Source of the DNA: an uncultured Duncaniella sp.
GTDB lineage: Bacteria > Bacteroidota > Bacteroidia > Bacteroidales > Muribaculaceae
Reading direction: 5' to 3'
Length of the DNA: 64,000 bases
Assembly (NCBI GenBank): GCA_910577255.1
Contig: CAJTMH010000002.1
Location: 310,001-374,000, forward strand
This document shows positions 18,860-27,459 of the stretch, one piece after another. The notes under the pieces were generated by a model. It saw only the letters and a program-made list of their open reading frames with translations, ran no database searches and was not told where the DNA came from. A program made the position numbers and the translations under genes. Position 1 is the first letter of the stretch. Each line of letters begins with the position of its first letter.

Positions 18860-18893
18860 CAAAATTACGGAAAATCGTCGAATTACCGACAAA
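18860..18893 (-). promoter_or_regulatory. Bacteroidetes promoter of the DUF1573 pair
   Basis: On the minus strand TTTG (18890-18893) and TAATTTTG (18860-18867) are separated by 22 bases, close to the -33/-7 arrangement of Bacteroidetes sigma-ABfr promoters. The -7 box lies 27 bases before the ATG at 18833. Confidence 0.65.
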
Positions 18894-18954
18894 CATTTCA
18901 TATCTTATGAACGTTGAAACTAAAGAATTGTTCCAACGCTTCATCTACATATCT

Positions 18955-19212
18955 ATGAGACGTAAAAAAATCCACACACTGCTTCTGGCACTTGTCCTGG
19001 CGATAGGAGCCGGCATAGCACTTCCGTCATGCGGCACACTAAGCAGCCACTGGGGGATAGAGCACGAGTATAACTTCGACGATGACGGTTACCGCCACCA
19101 CAAGAAGCATAAGCCCAAGAAGCATAAGAAACATAAGAAGCACAAAAAGCATCATCACGACGATGCCGCCTTCGGTGCCGATGAGGATTACCCGGAGGAA
19201 TATGCTGACTGA
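18955..19212 (+). CDS. Small His/Lys-rich lipoprotein
   Basis: An 85-residue protein from the ATG at 18955, chosen because it begins a lipoprotein signal peptide directly (RRKKIHTLLLALVLAIGAGI, then LPSCG). A longer frame from 18907 would add 16 residues in front. After the lipid Cys comes a short spacer (GTLSSHWGIEHEYNFDDDG), then about 24 residues made almost wholly of His and Lys in HKK/KHK repeats, then an acidic tail. His-rich stretches can bind Ni, Zn or Cu; the Lys could also bind anionic envelope polymers. It is read divergently from the DUF1573 pair and ends at a strong hairpin. No family recognised. Confidence 0.7.
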   Translation: MRRKKIHTLLLALVLAIGAGIALPSCGTLSSHWGIEHEYNFDDDGYRHHKKHKPKKHKKHKKHKKHHHDDAAFGADEDYPEEYAD

Positions 19213-19237
19213 TATCTGCCCCTTCAATCCCTTAATC

Positions 19238-19282
19238 ATATGAAATAGCCGGATCCTGTTCAGGAATCCGGCTATTTCATAT
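19238..19282. terminator. Bidirectional terminator hairpin
   Basis: Arms of 17 bases pair perfectly (19238-19254 with 19266-19282) around an 11-base loop. The hairpin sits between two convergent genes (the His/Lys lipoprotein and malic enzyme) and its AT-rich outer ends supply U-runs only weakly, but it is the only strong structure there and would serve both strands. Confidence 0.75.
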
Positions 19283-19321
19283 ATGCCAACCACCCAGCGG
19301 TAAAACGCAGGGTGAGGTTGA

Positions 19322-21595
19322 TTACTTATTGTCCATCACGGCGGCGTCAATCCCGGCGATAGCGATGAGATTGATGATGTCGCGCACTTCTGCGTCGACG
19401 TTGATGAAGTGGATAGGCTTCTTCAGACCCATCTGAATCGGGCCGATCGACTCACCAACACCCATCTCAAGCATCAGGCGGTAAGCAGCGTTAGCGGCGC
19501 TGAGGTTGGGGAACACGAGGGTGTTGACATCCTTGCCGTAGAGACGTGTGAAGGGATATACCTTGTCACGCACCGAGCGGTTGAGAGCATAGTTCATCTG
19601 CATCTCGCCGTCGATAGGCAGATCGGGATAGAGCTGGTGCATCTTCTCGACCACGTTGTGCACCTTGGCACACTCGTTCTCCTTGTTTGAACCGAAGTTT
19701 GAGTATGACACGAGGGCCATCACAGGGTCGTGGGCGAAGAACTTGACAGCCTCGGCCGAGAGTCGGGCGATGTCAAGGAGGGTATTCTCGTCGGCGTTGC
19801 CGTTGATCATGGTGTCGGCGAGGAAGTATGTGCCCTTGGTGGTCTCCATCACGTGCATTGTGGCAAAGTTGTTGTAGCCGTCCTTCACGCCGATAACTTC
19901 CCTGGCGATCTCACCTGTGGGATTGTTGGCGGCGCGTGTGCCGGCGATGAAAGCGTCGGCCTCTCCGGTTTCCACCATCATCATGCCAAAGTAGTTGCGG
20001 TCAAACATCTTGTCGAGGGCGCTCTCGAAGTTCTCGCCCTGACGCTGACGCTTGGTGCTGAGCAACGCGGCATAACGTTCGCGGCGCGGTGCCTCGCGGT
20101 CATGGCGCAGGTTGACGATTTCGATGCCTGAGATGTCGACACCCAGACGCTGGGCGCGCTTCTCGATCATCTCCTCGTTGCCGAGCAGGATAGGTATGGC
20201 CAGACCGTCGGCTGCTGCGATGGCAGCGGCACGGAGCATGTTGTCGGTATTGGCTTCGCCGAACACCACACGCTTCGGGTTGGTGCGGGCAGCCTCGTTG
20301 ATGCGGCGTGTGAACTTGCGGTCGTTGCCCTTGAGCTGACGGAGCTTTTCGTCATAGGCATCCCAGTCAGTGATGGGACGACTGGCCACACCGCTGTCCA
20401 TGGCACCCTTGGCCACGGCAGGCGACACTGATGTGAGCAAGCGGGGGTCAAAGGGGGTCGGGATGATATACTCGGGACCGAATTTAAGGTTCGAGCGGTT
20501 ATAAGCCGCGTTGACCACCGGAGGCACAGGCTTCTTGGCCAGTTCGGCGATGGCTCGCACGGCATAAATCTTCATAGTCTCGTTGATTTCCGACGCACCG
20601 CAGTCAAGAGCACCGCGGAAAATGTAGGGGAATCCGAGCACGTTGTTGATCTGGTTGGGATAGTCGGAACGGCCGGTACCCATGATGAGGTCGGGACGTG
20701 CCGCCATAGCTACCTCGTAGGCAATCTCGGGATCGGGGTTAGCGAGGGCGAACACGATGGGGCGCGGTGCCATTGACTTTATCATCTCAGGAGTGACAAC
20801 ATCCTTGACCGACAGACCGAGGAACACGTCAGCGTCCTTCATGGCCTCGGCAAGTGTAGTGATGTCACGCGAGGTGGCAAACTGAGCCTTCTGCGGGTTA
20901 AGGTCCTTGCGTGAGGTGGTGATGACACCCTTGCTGTCACACATCACCACATTCTCCATCTTCACGCCCAGGGCGCAGTAGAGCTTGGTGCATGACACGG
21001 CAGCGGCGCCGGCGCCGTTGACCACAAGGCGCACATCCTCGATTTTCTTGCCCTGGATTTCCACGGCATTAAGCAGAGCGGCAGCCGAGATGATGGCTGT
21101 GCCGTGCTGGTCGTCGTGCATCACGGGGATGGGACACTCAGCCTTGAGGCGCTGCTCAATCTCGAAACACTCGGGGGCCTTGATATCCTCAAGGTTGATG
21201 CCGCCGAATGTGGGCGCGAGGGCCTTGACTATCTGTATGAATTTTTCCGGATCCTTCTCGTCCACTTCGATATCGAAGCAGTCGAGGCCGGCGAATATCT
21301 TGAAAAGAAGGGCCTTGCCTTCCATCACAGGTTTTCCTGCCAATGCGCCTATGTCGCCGAGACCAAGCACAGCGGTGCCATTGGAAATCACTGCCACAAG
21401 GTTACCCTTGTCAGTGTATTTGTATACGTCCTGGGGGTTGTCCTTAATCTCCAGACAGGGATATGCTACACCGGGAGAGTAGGCCAGCGCGAGGTCAGCC
21501 TGAGTGGCATAGGGCTTGGTGGGGATAACTTCGATTTTTCCGGGGCGCGGATATTCATGATAGTCCAGCGCCATCTTTTTTGTCACTTTTGCCAT
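19322..21595 (-). CDS. maeB: NADP-dependent malic enzyme with C-terminal phosphotransacetylase-like domain
   Basis: A 757-residue two-part enzyme. Residues about 1-430 are malic enzyme, which decarboxylates malate to pyruvate with NADP: YSPGVAYPCLEI, the catalytic DIKAPECFEIE region, HDDQHGTAII and the Rossmann stretch LVVNGAGAAAVSC. Residues about 440-757 resemble phosphotransacetylase (ANTDNMLRAAAIAAADGLAIPILLGNEE), which in MaeB proteins usually acts as an acetyl-CoA-sensing regulatory domain. Length matches the roughly 760 residues normal for MaeB. It is a single-gene unit with a -7 box near 21626 and a shared terminator at 19238. Confidence 0.97.
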   Translation of the reverse strand: MAKVTKKMALDYHEYPRPGKIEVIPTKPYATQADLALAYSPGVAYPCLEIKDNPQDVYKYTDKGNLVAVISNGTAVLGLGDIGALAGKPVMEGKALLFKIFAGLDCFDIEVDEKDPEKFIQIVKALAPTFGGINLEDIKAPECFEIEQRLKAECPIPVMHDDQHGTAIISAAALLNAVEIQGKKIEDVRLVVNGAGAAAVSCTKLYCALGVKMENVVMCDSKGVITTSRKDLNPQKAQFATSRDITTLAEAMKDADVFLGLSVKDVVTPEMIKSMAPRPIVFALANPDPEIAYEVAMAARPDLIMGTGRSDYPNQINNVLGFPYIFRGALDCGASEINETMKIYAVRAIAELAKKPVPPVVNAAYNRSNLKFGPEYIIPTPFDPRLLTSVSPAVAKGAMDSGVASRPITDWDAYDEKLRQLKGNDRKFTRRINEAARTNPKRVVFGEANTDNMLRAAAIAAADGLAIPILLGNEEMIEKRAQRLGVDISGIEIVNLRHDREAPRRERYAALLSTKRQRQGENFESALDKMFDRNYFGMMMVETGEADAFIAGTRAANNPTGEIAREVIGVKDGYNNFATMHVMETTKGTYFLADTMINGNADENTLLDIARLSAEAVKFFAHDPVMALVSYSNFGSNKENECAKVHNVVEKMHQLYPDLPIDGEMQMNYALNRSVRDKVYPFTRLYGKDVNTLVFPNLSAANAAYRLMLEMGVGESIGPIQMGLKKPIHFINVDAEVRDIINLIAIAGIDAAVMDNK

Positions 21596-21625
21596 AATAA
21601 TTTCAAATATTCACGAAATCAACTG

Positions 21626-21633
21626 CAAAGATA
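21626..21633 (-). promoter_or_regulatory. -7 element of malic enzyme
   Basis: TATCTTTG on the minus strand matches TAnnTTTG 31 bases before the start. A second match, TAATTTTG, lies at 21666-21673. No convincing -33 TTTG is seen for either. Confidence 0.45.
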
Positions 21634-21718
21634 ACAAAAATTCAGCAAAAAGTGTTTTACACCTACAAAATTAACTGAATTTAGGGGCTTATCCATAAAA
21701 AAGTTAACGACAACAAAA

Positions 21719-21748
21719 GAGCCGTCACCGCTGAAGCGGCGACGGCTC
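21719..21748 (-). terminator. Terminator downstream of the sigma-factor transcript
   Basis: GAGCCGTC and GACGGCTC pair perfectly, with an inner CCGCT/GCGG-type pairing that makes one long stem. On the minus strand the hairpin is followed by TTTTGTTGTCG. It closes the region downstream of the ECF sigma factor. Confidence 0.7.
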
Positions 21749-22069
21749 GAACTGGCGTTCTTATGTAGTTCCGTGTGTAGTCTTATAGTATTACCTTAAA
21801 AACCAAAAACTTATTATTACCTTAAAATCTTTACCTAATTACCTTAGAAATTCTAACCTAAAACAATCTTTTTTACCTTTTCGGTGAAATCAGCATCCGT
21901 CACGGAAACTTTCTCTTTTATATTATCTCTACAATAAATAGTTGAAAATAGTTCTTTTCAGTAGGCCTTTCGGCTATAGTCCGATAAAAATCGGTTGCAA
22001 AACAGTTGTTTTTATGCAGGCATATATCTTATTGATACATTCTCTCTGTCAAGTGAGCGGCTGACCCGA
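21749..22069 (-). other. Long sigma-factor 3' region with AGGTAA repeats
   Basis: About 320 bases without a credible gene between the sigma-factor stop and its terminator. Read on the minus strand, the part at about 21785-21880 holds six related motifs: AAAAGGTAA, TTTAGGTTA, TCTAAGGTAAT, TTAGGTAAA and two copies of TTTAAGGTAAT. Clear copies fall at 21790-21802, 21816-21827 and 21838-21850, spaced 22-26 bases. A small hairpin CCGAT-AAAA-ATCGG lies at 21981-21994. It may be a 3' untranslated region, a small RNA or a cluster of binding sites. Confidence 0.4.
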
Positions 22070-22573
22070 TCAACGGTAGTCGGCGAACTGGGTCTGGAGC
22101 TTCTTGCGGGCGAAGAAGATGCGGCTCTTGATGGTACCCAACGGAAGGTTCATCTTCTCGGCGATCTCGTTGTACTTGTAACCGGCAACGTGCATCGAGA
22201 AGGGGATGCGGTACTCATCGGGAAATGCGTTGATGGCATCCGAAATCTCACCGGCTCCGAAAGAACCTTCGGGAGTCTCAAGGCCTGAGTCCTGCGAGAG
22301 GTTGAGGTGGTAGAGGTCCTCGGTCTGGTCAATCACTGTTGCGCTGCGAACCACACGACGGTAGTTGTTGATGAAGATGTTGCGCATGATGGTGAAGACC
22401 CAACCCTTGAAGTTGGTATTGTCGACATACTTGCTCTCATTGTCGAGGGCCTTCAGGGTAGTATCCTGGAGAAGATCGTAAGCGTTGTCACGGTTGGATG
22501 TGAGCATGTACGCGAAGTTGAGCAGATTGCCTTGAAGGCTCATAAGCTTTTCCTGAAATTCCTGAGTTCCCAT
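22070..22573 (-). CDS. ECF-type RNA polymerase sigma factor
   Basis: A 167-residue sigma-70 family factor of the extracytoplasmic-function type. Region 2 spans about residues 10-80 (LLNFAYMLTSNRDNAYDLLQD, then FKGWVFTIMRNIFINNYRR), and region 4 spans about 115-160 (LPDEYRIPFSMH-type segment, GYKYNEIAEKMNLPLGTIKSRIFFARKKL) with its helix-turn-helix. No anti-sigma gene is adjacent, so control is not by the common paired system, at least locally. A long AT-rich upstream region with a -7 box suggests transcription on its own. ECF factors in Bacteroidales govern stress and envelope genes; the regulon here is unknown. Confidence 0.95.
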   Translation of the reverse strand: MGTQEFQEKLMSLQGNLLNFAYMLTSNRDNAYDLLQDTTLKALDNESKYVDNTNFKGWVFTIMRNIFINNYRRVVRSATVIDQTEDLYHLNLSQDSGLETPEGSFGAGEISDAINAFPDEYRIPFSMHVAGYKYNEIAEKMNLPLGTIKSRIFFARKKLQTQFADYR

Positions 22574-22643
22574 AATAGTAATGTTTTTAGAGAGATGAAT
22601 GTGACTGTTAGTTTTTCGGTGTCATTGTTTTTGTTTGACGATT

Positions 22644-22651
22644 CAAAATTA
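22644..22651 (-). promoter_or_regulatory. -7 element of the ECF sigma factor
   Basis: TAATTTTG on the minus strand, about 70 bases before the ATG at 22573. The rest of the 354-base gap to 22927 is very AT-rich and shows no gene; it also holds the terminator at 22838. Confidence 0.45.
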
Positions 22652-22837
22652 CTGCCTTTTTCACCAAATTGTAGAAATTATTTGTAAAAATATGTTAACA
22701 CAATGACAATCTTGTTACAATTATACATACATTGTTGATTTTCAGTAAAATAACCCAAATACAAATTTATTACAAAAATGTTACACCGAAACATATATTG
22801 TAACAATTTCCCTTTTCCATACCTACCTATATAAAAA

Positions 22838-22872
22838 GACAACTGCCAGACTCAAAAAGTTGTCCGGCAGCT
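22838..22872 (-). terminator. Terminator of the SusC/SusD-linked operon
   Basis: GACAACT (22838-22844) pairs with AGTTGTC (22858-22864), and CTGCC/GGCAG nearby allows a competing stem. On the minus strand the structure is followed by TTTTTATATAGG. It lies 56 bases after the stop of the last gene of the locus. Confidence 0.65.
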
Positions 22873-22927
22873 GACTTAGCGTTCTATCTTATCGGTCACC
22901 CATCACGAGTTGACCGGGGATATCAGA

Positions 22928-24703
22928 TCAGATCTTCGAGAAGACTGTGCTTGTGTCGTAGAAATAATAGTAGTAACCATCGGCACCAAAATCATACCAA
23001 CAGTTCCAGTTAGTAAACGTAATCACAAGATTTTCATCGAATGTAGCCACTACAGGCACATCAGGGCCGTCAGAGCTTGCGAAGAGGTAATATCCCATTG
23101 ACTGTGGCTGGAATGTGATGGTCTTGGCCTCCATGTCCACCTTACCGGTCACAGGATAGTCATACCAATAGAAATAGTCGAACACAAGCGAATTGGGATC
23201 GTCGGCCGATTTAGTCACCTTATAAGTTCCATCATACTCGAATGTATACCAGTTGGTGTAGTCAGTCAAGTATTCCTGACCCTTAGTCACGAAGTTATAT
23301 TCGCCAACGAGATCGTCAATGGTAAGATCGCGGCCTGATGTACCCCAAGTGAAGACATCCTCGCCCCATGGGCCGTTCATCGACTCGGTGTAGAGTGTGA
23401 GCGTACCGGCCAGGCGGTTTCCTTCAAGACGGCAGTAGTTATCGTAAGCCCAGATGTAGAAGCCGTAGTCGTCATCGCCGGTCAGACCGGTGTTGACCCA
23501 ATAGCCGGCATCGTATATACCATAGTATTCGGTAAGCACGAACTGACCGTTGTCAATCTTGAACTCAAGGTTATAGCCATCCACGCCATACCACGGTTCG
23601 AGCGTGTAAGAACCATCGTCGTAAGCAATGAGGGTCTCATTGTAGGTCTTGCCGTTGATGTGGCTTGAATAAGTGCCTGTGGCACGCCAGAGTTCCTGAC
23701 GCGAGGGTGACCAGACGAAGGTGTCGACACCGCTTTCGTAGTTACAGGTGTAGATGTGGATTTCACCCTGACGCTTGTTGCCGGTGAATGTCGAGGAATT
23801 GGTCGACGAAATGTACACCTCAGGCATAGAGCTGACACCTGTGGGGATGATATAGTCGCCGAGACTGTTGAGAGCGTATGAACTGTTGGGGACAATCACA
23901 CCGTCGGCATTGACAGAGAAGTCAAAATTATAATAGTCCACACCATACCATGCAAACAACGTGTAGGTATTATCGTCATAAGCCACCATTGTGACATCGA
24001 ACGTCTGACCCAGGTGGGCGCTTGTGTATTTACCTGTCACGGTGTAGAGCTCGTCGTGCGAGATAGTGAACGACACTGTGGCCTCCGGAGAGTCAGTATA
24101 AGCCTCATCGGTGCTTGTGGCATAGACAGTGAATGTATGGGCGGTGAGGTCAAGCCCTTCGATGGTCACCGAAGTGTCGGAAGTCTCACCGGTGACGATG
24201 TTTGTCTCGGCTGTAGCCTTGTCAAGCACCGGGTAGGAATAGACATACGATGTGGCGTGGGGCACCTCCTCCCAAGTCACAGTCACCACGCCTGCTGCCA
24301 CAGTGGCTTCGGGGCGGGGAGCCGCGAGGGGCTCGGTGGCCGCGGTGGTGCCGGTAAGGGTGGCTATTTTCGATGTTGACATCTCACCGTAGAGGGGTGC
24401 ATAGGCCCATACAGAGAGGGTGTAAGTGGTGGCCGGCTTGAGACCGGTGAACTTCACCGAAGTGCCTTTGGTGACATCTGTGGCCACCATTTCGCCGGCT
24501 TCGTCCACGAGTTCGTAGCCATACTGGGTGGCATTGTCAACCTTGTCCCATGAAAATGTCAGGGAGCTGACCGACTCCGAGACATTGGAGAGAGCCGGGT
24601 CCTTCAACGCCGTCTTGACGGCATCGTCATCATCGCTACAGGCTGCAAAACCCATTGCAAGGATGCAGCAGAGCGTCATGGCGAGTATTTTGAAATTTTT
24701 CAT
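22928..24703 (-). CDS. Surface lipoprotein with two fibronectin-III domains and repeated beta domains
   Basis: About 591 residues from ATG at 24703, preferred over an upstream in-frame start at 24736 because it opens the signal peptide (MKNFKILAMTLCCILAMGF). The lipid Cys is followed by SDDDD, the Bacteroidales lipoprotein export signal, so I expect it on the cell surface. Two fibronectin type III-like domains (about 30-120 and 125-220) precede a roughly 120-residue unit present twice (YTVTGKYTSAHLGQTFDVTMVAYDDNTYTL and WRATGTYSSHINGKTYNETLIAYDDGSYTL), then a third, diverged Tyr/Trp-rich beta domain. As last gene after SusC and SusD it is a likely glycan- or peptide-binding partner, in the position of SusE/F-type proteins. 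Confidence 0.8.
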   Translation of the reverse strand: MKNFKILAMTLCCILAMGFAACSDDDDAVKTALKDPALSNVSESVSSLTFSWDKVDNATQYGYELVDEAGEMVATDVTKGTSVKFTGLKPATTYTLSVWAYAPLYGEMSTSKIATLTGTTAATEPLAAPRPEATVAAGVVTVTWEEVPHATSYVYSYPVLDKATAETNIVTGETSDTSVTIEGLDLTAHTFTVYATSTDEAYTDSPEATVSFTISHDELYTVTGKYTSAHLGQTFDVTMVAYDDNTYTLFAWYGVDYYNFDFSVNADGVIVPNSSYALNSLGDYIIPTGVSSMPEVYISSTNSSTFTGNKRQGEIHIYTCNYESGVDTFVWSPSRQELWRATGTYSSHINGKTYNETLIAYDDGSYTLEPWYGVDGYNLEFKIDNGQFVLTEYYGIYDAGYWVNTGLTGDDDYGFYIWAYDNYCRLEGNRLAGTLTLYTESMNGPWGEDVFTWGTSGRDLTIDDLVGEYNFVTKGQEYLTDYTNWYTFEYDGTYKVTKSADDPNSLVFDYFYWYDYPVTGKVDMEAKTITFQPQSMGYYLFASSDGPDVPVVATFDENLVITFTNWNCWYDFGADGYYYYFYDTSTVFSKI

Positions 24704-24735
24704 TGTGTCAGAAATTTTTGTCGATTGGTTGGTCA

Positions 24736-25668
24736 TCAGAACATCTCAAACAGAGTCTCACCGCAGCTGAAGTTCACATAGTTCCAGTCGGAAGTACCGT
24801 TTGAGTAGTCGAACGAGAACGTGAATGAACCGACATTGTTGTTTGGTGTTTCCTTGTCGATATACAGATAAGTGTAACGGTAGGGGGTATCGTCATACTC
24901 ATAGCAGAGAGCATAGTCAATCATGAGGTCCGAATTGTCGGGGCTCCATGAGGGCCAGTAGTCGGTCTTGGGATCATAGAAATACCAGCAGTCATATCCA
25001 TTGCTCTCACCCCAGTAATCGATGTAATAGGAGTGGTAGTTGAGAGGATAGAGGATAGCATAATATGAACCTGTGCCGCGGTCCTCGACTTCCATCTCAA
25101 GATCCCATCCGGAATTGAGGAAGTTCTCGAATTTCAGACGGCGGGTACCCTTCATTGCGTAAATGTTGCCACGTACGGGGCTGAAAGTGCTTGAGAACAC
25201 GAATTCCACGTTAGGAGCCCAGAGTTCCCAGTCGGCCACAAGTGACTTGATGCTCACCGACGATGTGCCCTCGGCATAGATGGCGGCATAATCATCGGGA
25301 AGAGAAATCTCGACAGAGCACTCCTGCTGGAGGGGAATACCGGCGCAGTCCACTGAATAGGTGGCTGTCTCCTGTCCGGCGGCGAACTCGATGGTGGGAG
25401 CTCCGGTGAAACCCTCGACATCAGATGTCAAGGTAACAGGCACAGAGACTGCGGCCTCGGCATAGAGGCGCTTAACCACGATGTCAAAGCACTTGTTCTC
25501 ATCATCTGTGGTAAAGGTGTAGGAGTATGCATCCTGTGTGGGGAAATAGGCCGCTGGTGAACCGGCCGGTTCGGGCTCGCCGGGGGTATAATCATCGTCA
25601 TCCGAACATGACGCGAGCGGCAATGTAAAGGCTATGGCCGCAAAAACCAGTTGATATAGCGATTTCAT
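24736..25668 (-). CDS. Surface lipoprotein of a SusC/SusD locus
   Basis: A 310-residue lipoprotein with signal peptide MKSLYQLVFAAIAFTLPLASC and the surface-export tail SDDDD after the Cys. Residues about 35-140 resemble a Calx-beta/immunoglobulin-like domain (AVSVPVTLTSDVEGFTGAPT, then FAAGQETATYSVDC). The C-terminal part is rich in Tyr and Trp (YDCWYFYDPKTDYWPSW), which suits carbohydrate or peptide contact. I do not recognise a named family. It starts 27 bases after the SusD stop and ends 32 bases before the next lipoprotein, so it belongs to the same transcript. Confidence 0.75.
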   Translation of the reverse strand: MKSLYQLVFAAIAFTLPLASCSDDDDYTPGEPEPAGSPAAYFPTQDAYSYTFTTDDENKCFDIVVKRLYAEAAVSVPVTLTSDVEGFTGAPTIEFAAGQETATYSVDCAGIPLQQECSVEISLPDDYAAIYAEGTSSVSIKSLVADWELWAPNVEFVFSSTFSPVRGNIYAMKGTRRLKFENFLNSGWDLEMEVEDRGTGSYYAILYPLNYHSYYIDYWGESNGYDCWYFYDPKTDYWPSWSPDNSDLMIDYALCYEYDDTPYRYTYLYIDKETPNNNVGSFTFSFDYSNGTSDWNYVNFSCGETLFEMF

Positions 25669-25695
25669 AATTTATTACTTGGCTTTAGGATTATA

Positions 25696-27429
25696 TTATT
25701 CAGTCCAGAGCGGGATAGCATTGGATGGGTCGGGGTTGAGCACTACCGCATTATTGTAGTTTGTCTCGCTGTCGGGGATGTAAAGTGTGGTCCATGGAGC
25801 CACGGCATTGGGATAGGAGTTGAACAGATACTGGTCATAGTGGTTTGTTCCGGGGTATCCGCGTTCAATGGCTTTCTCAAGACGACGGTAGTCCCAAAGC
25901 ACGAGGCCTTCACCCCAGAATTCGATACGCTTCTGGCGGAACACCTCATCGATGAATGATTCAAGGGATGACTTGGGACAGCTGTAGTTACCGTCGGTGC
26001 TGCGATATGTGTTGATGAACGATTCGAGCAGCTGGGCACCTGCGCCGGCACCTGCCACACGGCCTTTGGCCTCGGCTTCGATGAGATACATCTCCTCGAC
26101 ACGCATAAGCGGGAAGCTCGAAGCGTTACCTGTCGACGAGGTTGAACGGTCGCCTGAACCGGGATGGAATTTCATTCCCACATAGCCGGGGAGCTCACAC
26201 CACTCCGAGTAACTCATGGCTGTGCCGCGGGCATACTTTGTGTTAAAGGCGTTGAGGTCCGTGGCATCCTCAGGGGCAATCCAAGTGGTCTTGCGCCAGT
26301 CATTGTCGGCGATAGTGGAGAAGAGACGCGCGTCGATCATGCGTGAAGCGCCGTAAGTTGGAGCTGCAATGCCCCATGTGGCTTCGGGCGACATGAATGA
26401 CACGAACGACTGCCACACGAACGCTGTAGCGATAGGATCGTCAGGAGAAATGGTGATACACCACATCCATGACGAGTTGGGGGAGTTGAAACCTGTCTTG
26501 GGGTCAAACCACTGCTGCTCGCTTATGGGAGAGAATCCCTCGGCTATGGCCTTGCGGGCATATTCGGCAGCGAGGTTGAGATACTGTGACGCTGTGTTGA
26601 GACCGAAGGCGTCATATTTAGCCAGATTTTCAGCCGATTCGTTGTCAATCTGCTTGGAGAGGTCGTCGGGATAGTTGGTGAAACGCGTACCGAGTTCCAG
26701 ATAGAAACGAGCTTTCAAGCCATAGACCACTCCGAGGCAAGCGTCGAGCTTAGAGGTGGCAGCATGCACGTCGGACAGATACTTCTCGGCATTGTTGAGA
26801 TCAGTGAGGATGAAACGGTAGAGTTCGTAGAAGGGAGCACGTGGATTGCTTCGGCCTTCCGAGTCGGTGGTCTTCTCGGTGACGATAGGCACGGTGAGCC
26901 CCTTGATGGCCTCACCGGCAGCGTCGAGATAACCGACGTCGGTGTGGCGGTACTCATACAGGCGCGCCATATCCATATAGGCCATTGCGCGGTAGGCAAG
27001 CGCATTGCCCATATAGGGAAGTTCTTCCTCCACTTCCGGGTCAGTGACACCGAGCACGAGGTTAGCTTTCTGGACAAGGTAATAATAGCGCTGCCAGAAC
27101 AGGCTCTGGAGTGAATAGTCGCCGAGCTGTGTATTGTAGCCGAACACGCTGAAATAATCGTAGCCCTGCTTGTAGATGGGGAGGTCGGCAGTCATGGCGT
27201 CGCGCCAGATGGCAAAACCCATGAAACCGATATCATACTGAGTGCCACCGTCAGCACTCATGGTGGCAGAGGTCATATAGGCGGCCACGGCGTTTGACAG
27301 AGAACGCTTGTCGGCACTCTGCACCTGGTCAGCCGTAGCAAAATCAGTCGGGGTGAACTCCTCGAGGCAGCCTGTGAGACATGGTGTCATGGCAGCCGCA
27401 AGAAGAGAATATATAATCTGTTTTTTCAT
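25696..27429 (-). CDS. RagB/SusD family nutrient-binding lipoprotein
   Basis: A 577-residue outer-membrane lipoprotein (signal ending CLTGC at residue about 21, tail LEEF acidic). SusD-family features are the TPR-type helices with YYYLVQKANLVLGV, MGNALAYRAMAYMDMARLYEY, the GAQLLESFINTYRS region and the C-terminal VFRQKRIEFWGEGLVLWDYRRLEKAIERG block. SusD proteins form the lid of the paired SusC channel and hand over glycans or peptides. No glycoside hydrolase, sulfatase, peptidase or regulator is linked, so the ligand cannot be guessed from neighbours. It begins 30 bases after the broken susC gene. Confidence 0.96.
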   Translation of the reverse strand: MKKQIIYSLLAAAMTPCLTGCLEEFTPTDFATADQVQSADKRSLSNAVAAYMTSATMSADGGTQYDIGFMGFAIWRDAMTADLPIYKQGYDYFSVFGYNTQLGDYSLQSLFWQRYYYLVQKANLVLGVTDPEVEEELPYMGNALAYRAMAYMDMARLYEYRHTDVGYLDAAGEAIKGLTVPIVTEKTTDSEGRSNPRAPFYELYRFILTDLNNAEKYLSDVHAATSKLDACLGVVYGLKARFYLELGTRFTNYPDDLSKQIDNESAENLAKYDAFGLNTASQYLNLAAEYARKAIAEGFSPISEQQWFDPKTGFNSPNSSWMWCITISPDDPIATAFVWQSFVSFMSPEATWGIAAPTYGASRMIDARLFSTIADNDWRKTTWIAPEDATDLNAFNTKYARGTAMSYSEWCELPGYVGMKFHPGSGDRSTSSTGNASSFPLMRVEEMYLIEAEAKGRVAGAGAGAQLLESFINTYRSTDGNYSCPKSSLESFIDEVFRQKRIEFWGEGLVLWDYRRLEKAIERGYPGTNHYDQYLFNSYPNAVAPWTTLYIPDSETNYNNAVVLNPDPSNAIPLWTE

Positions 27430-27459
27430 CTTTTTAAGCGATTTTGAATGAGGTGAGGA

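Noticed and set aside
18834..18944. A longer N-terminus for the small DUF1573 protein
   Set aside because: The extra 37 residues hold no signal and would cover the promoter; the signal peptide starts at 18833.
19094..19165. Short tandem repeat of AAG/CAT codons taken as a possible CRISPR-like or satellite array
   Set aside because: The repeats stay in frame and code for the His/Lys tail of a lipoprotein; there are no spacers.
22644..22837. A riboswitch or other structured leader in the AT-rich region upstream of the sigma factor
   Set aside because: Apart from a -7 box and the terminator at 22838, I see no conserved stem pattern of a known riboswitch.
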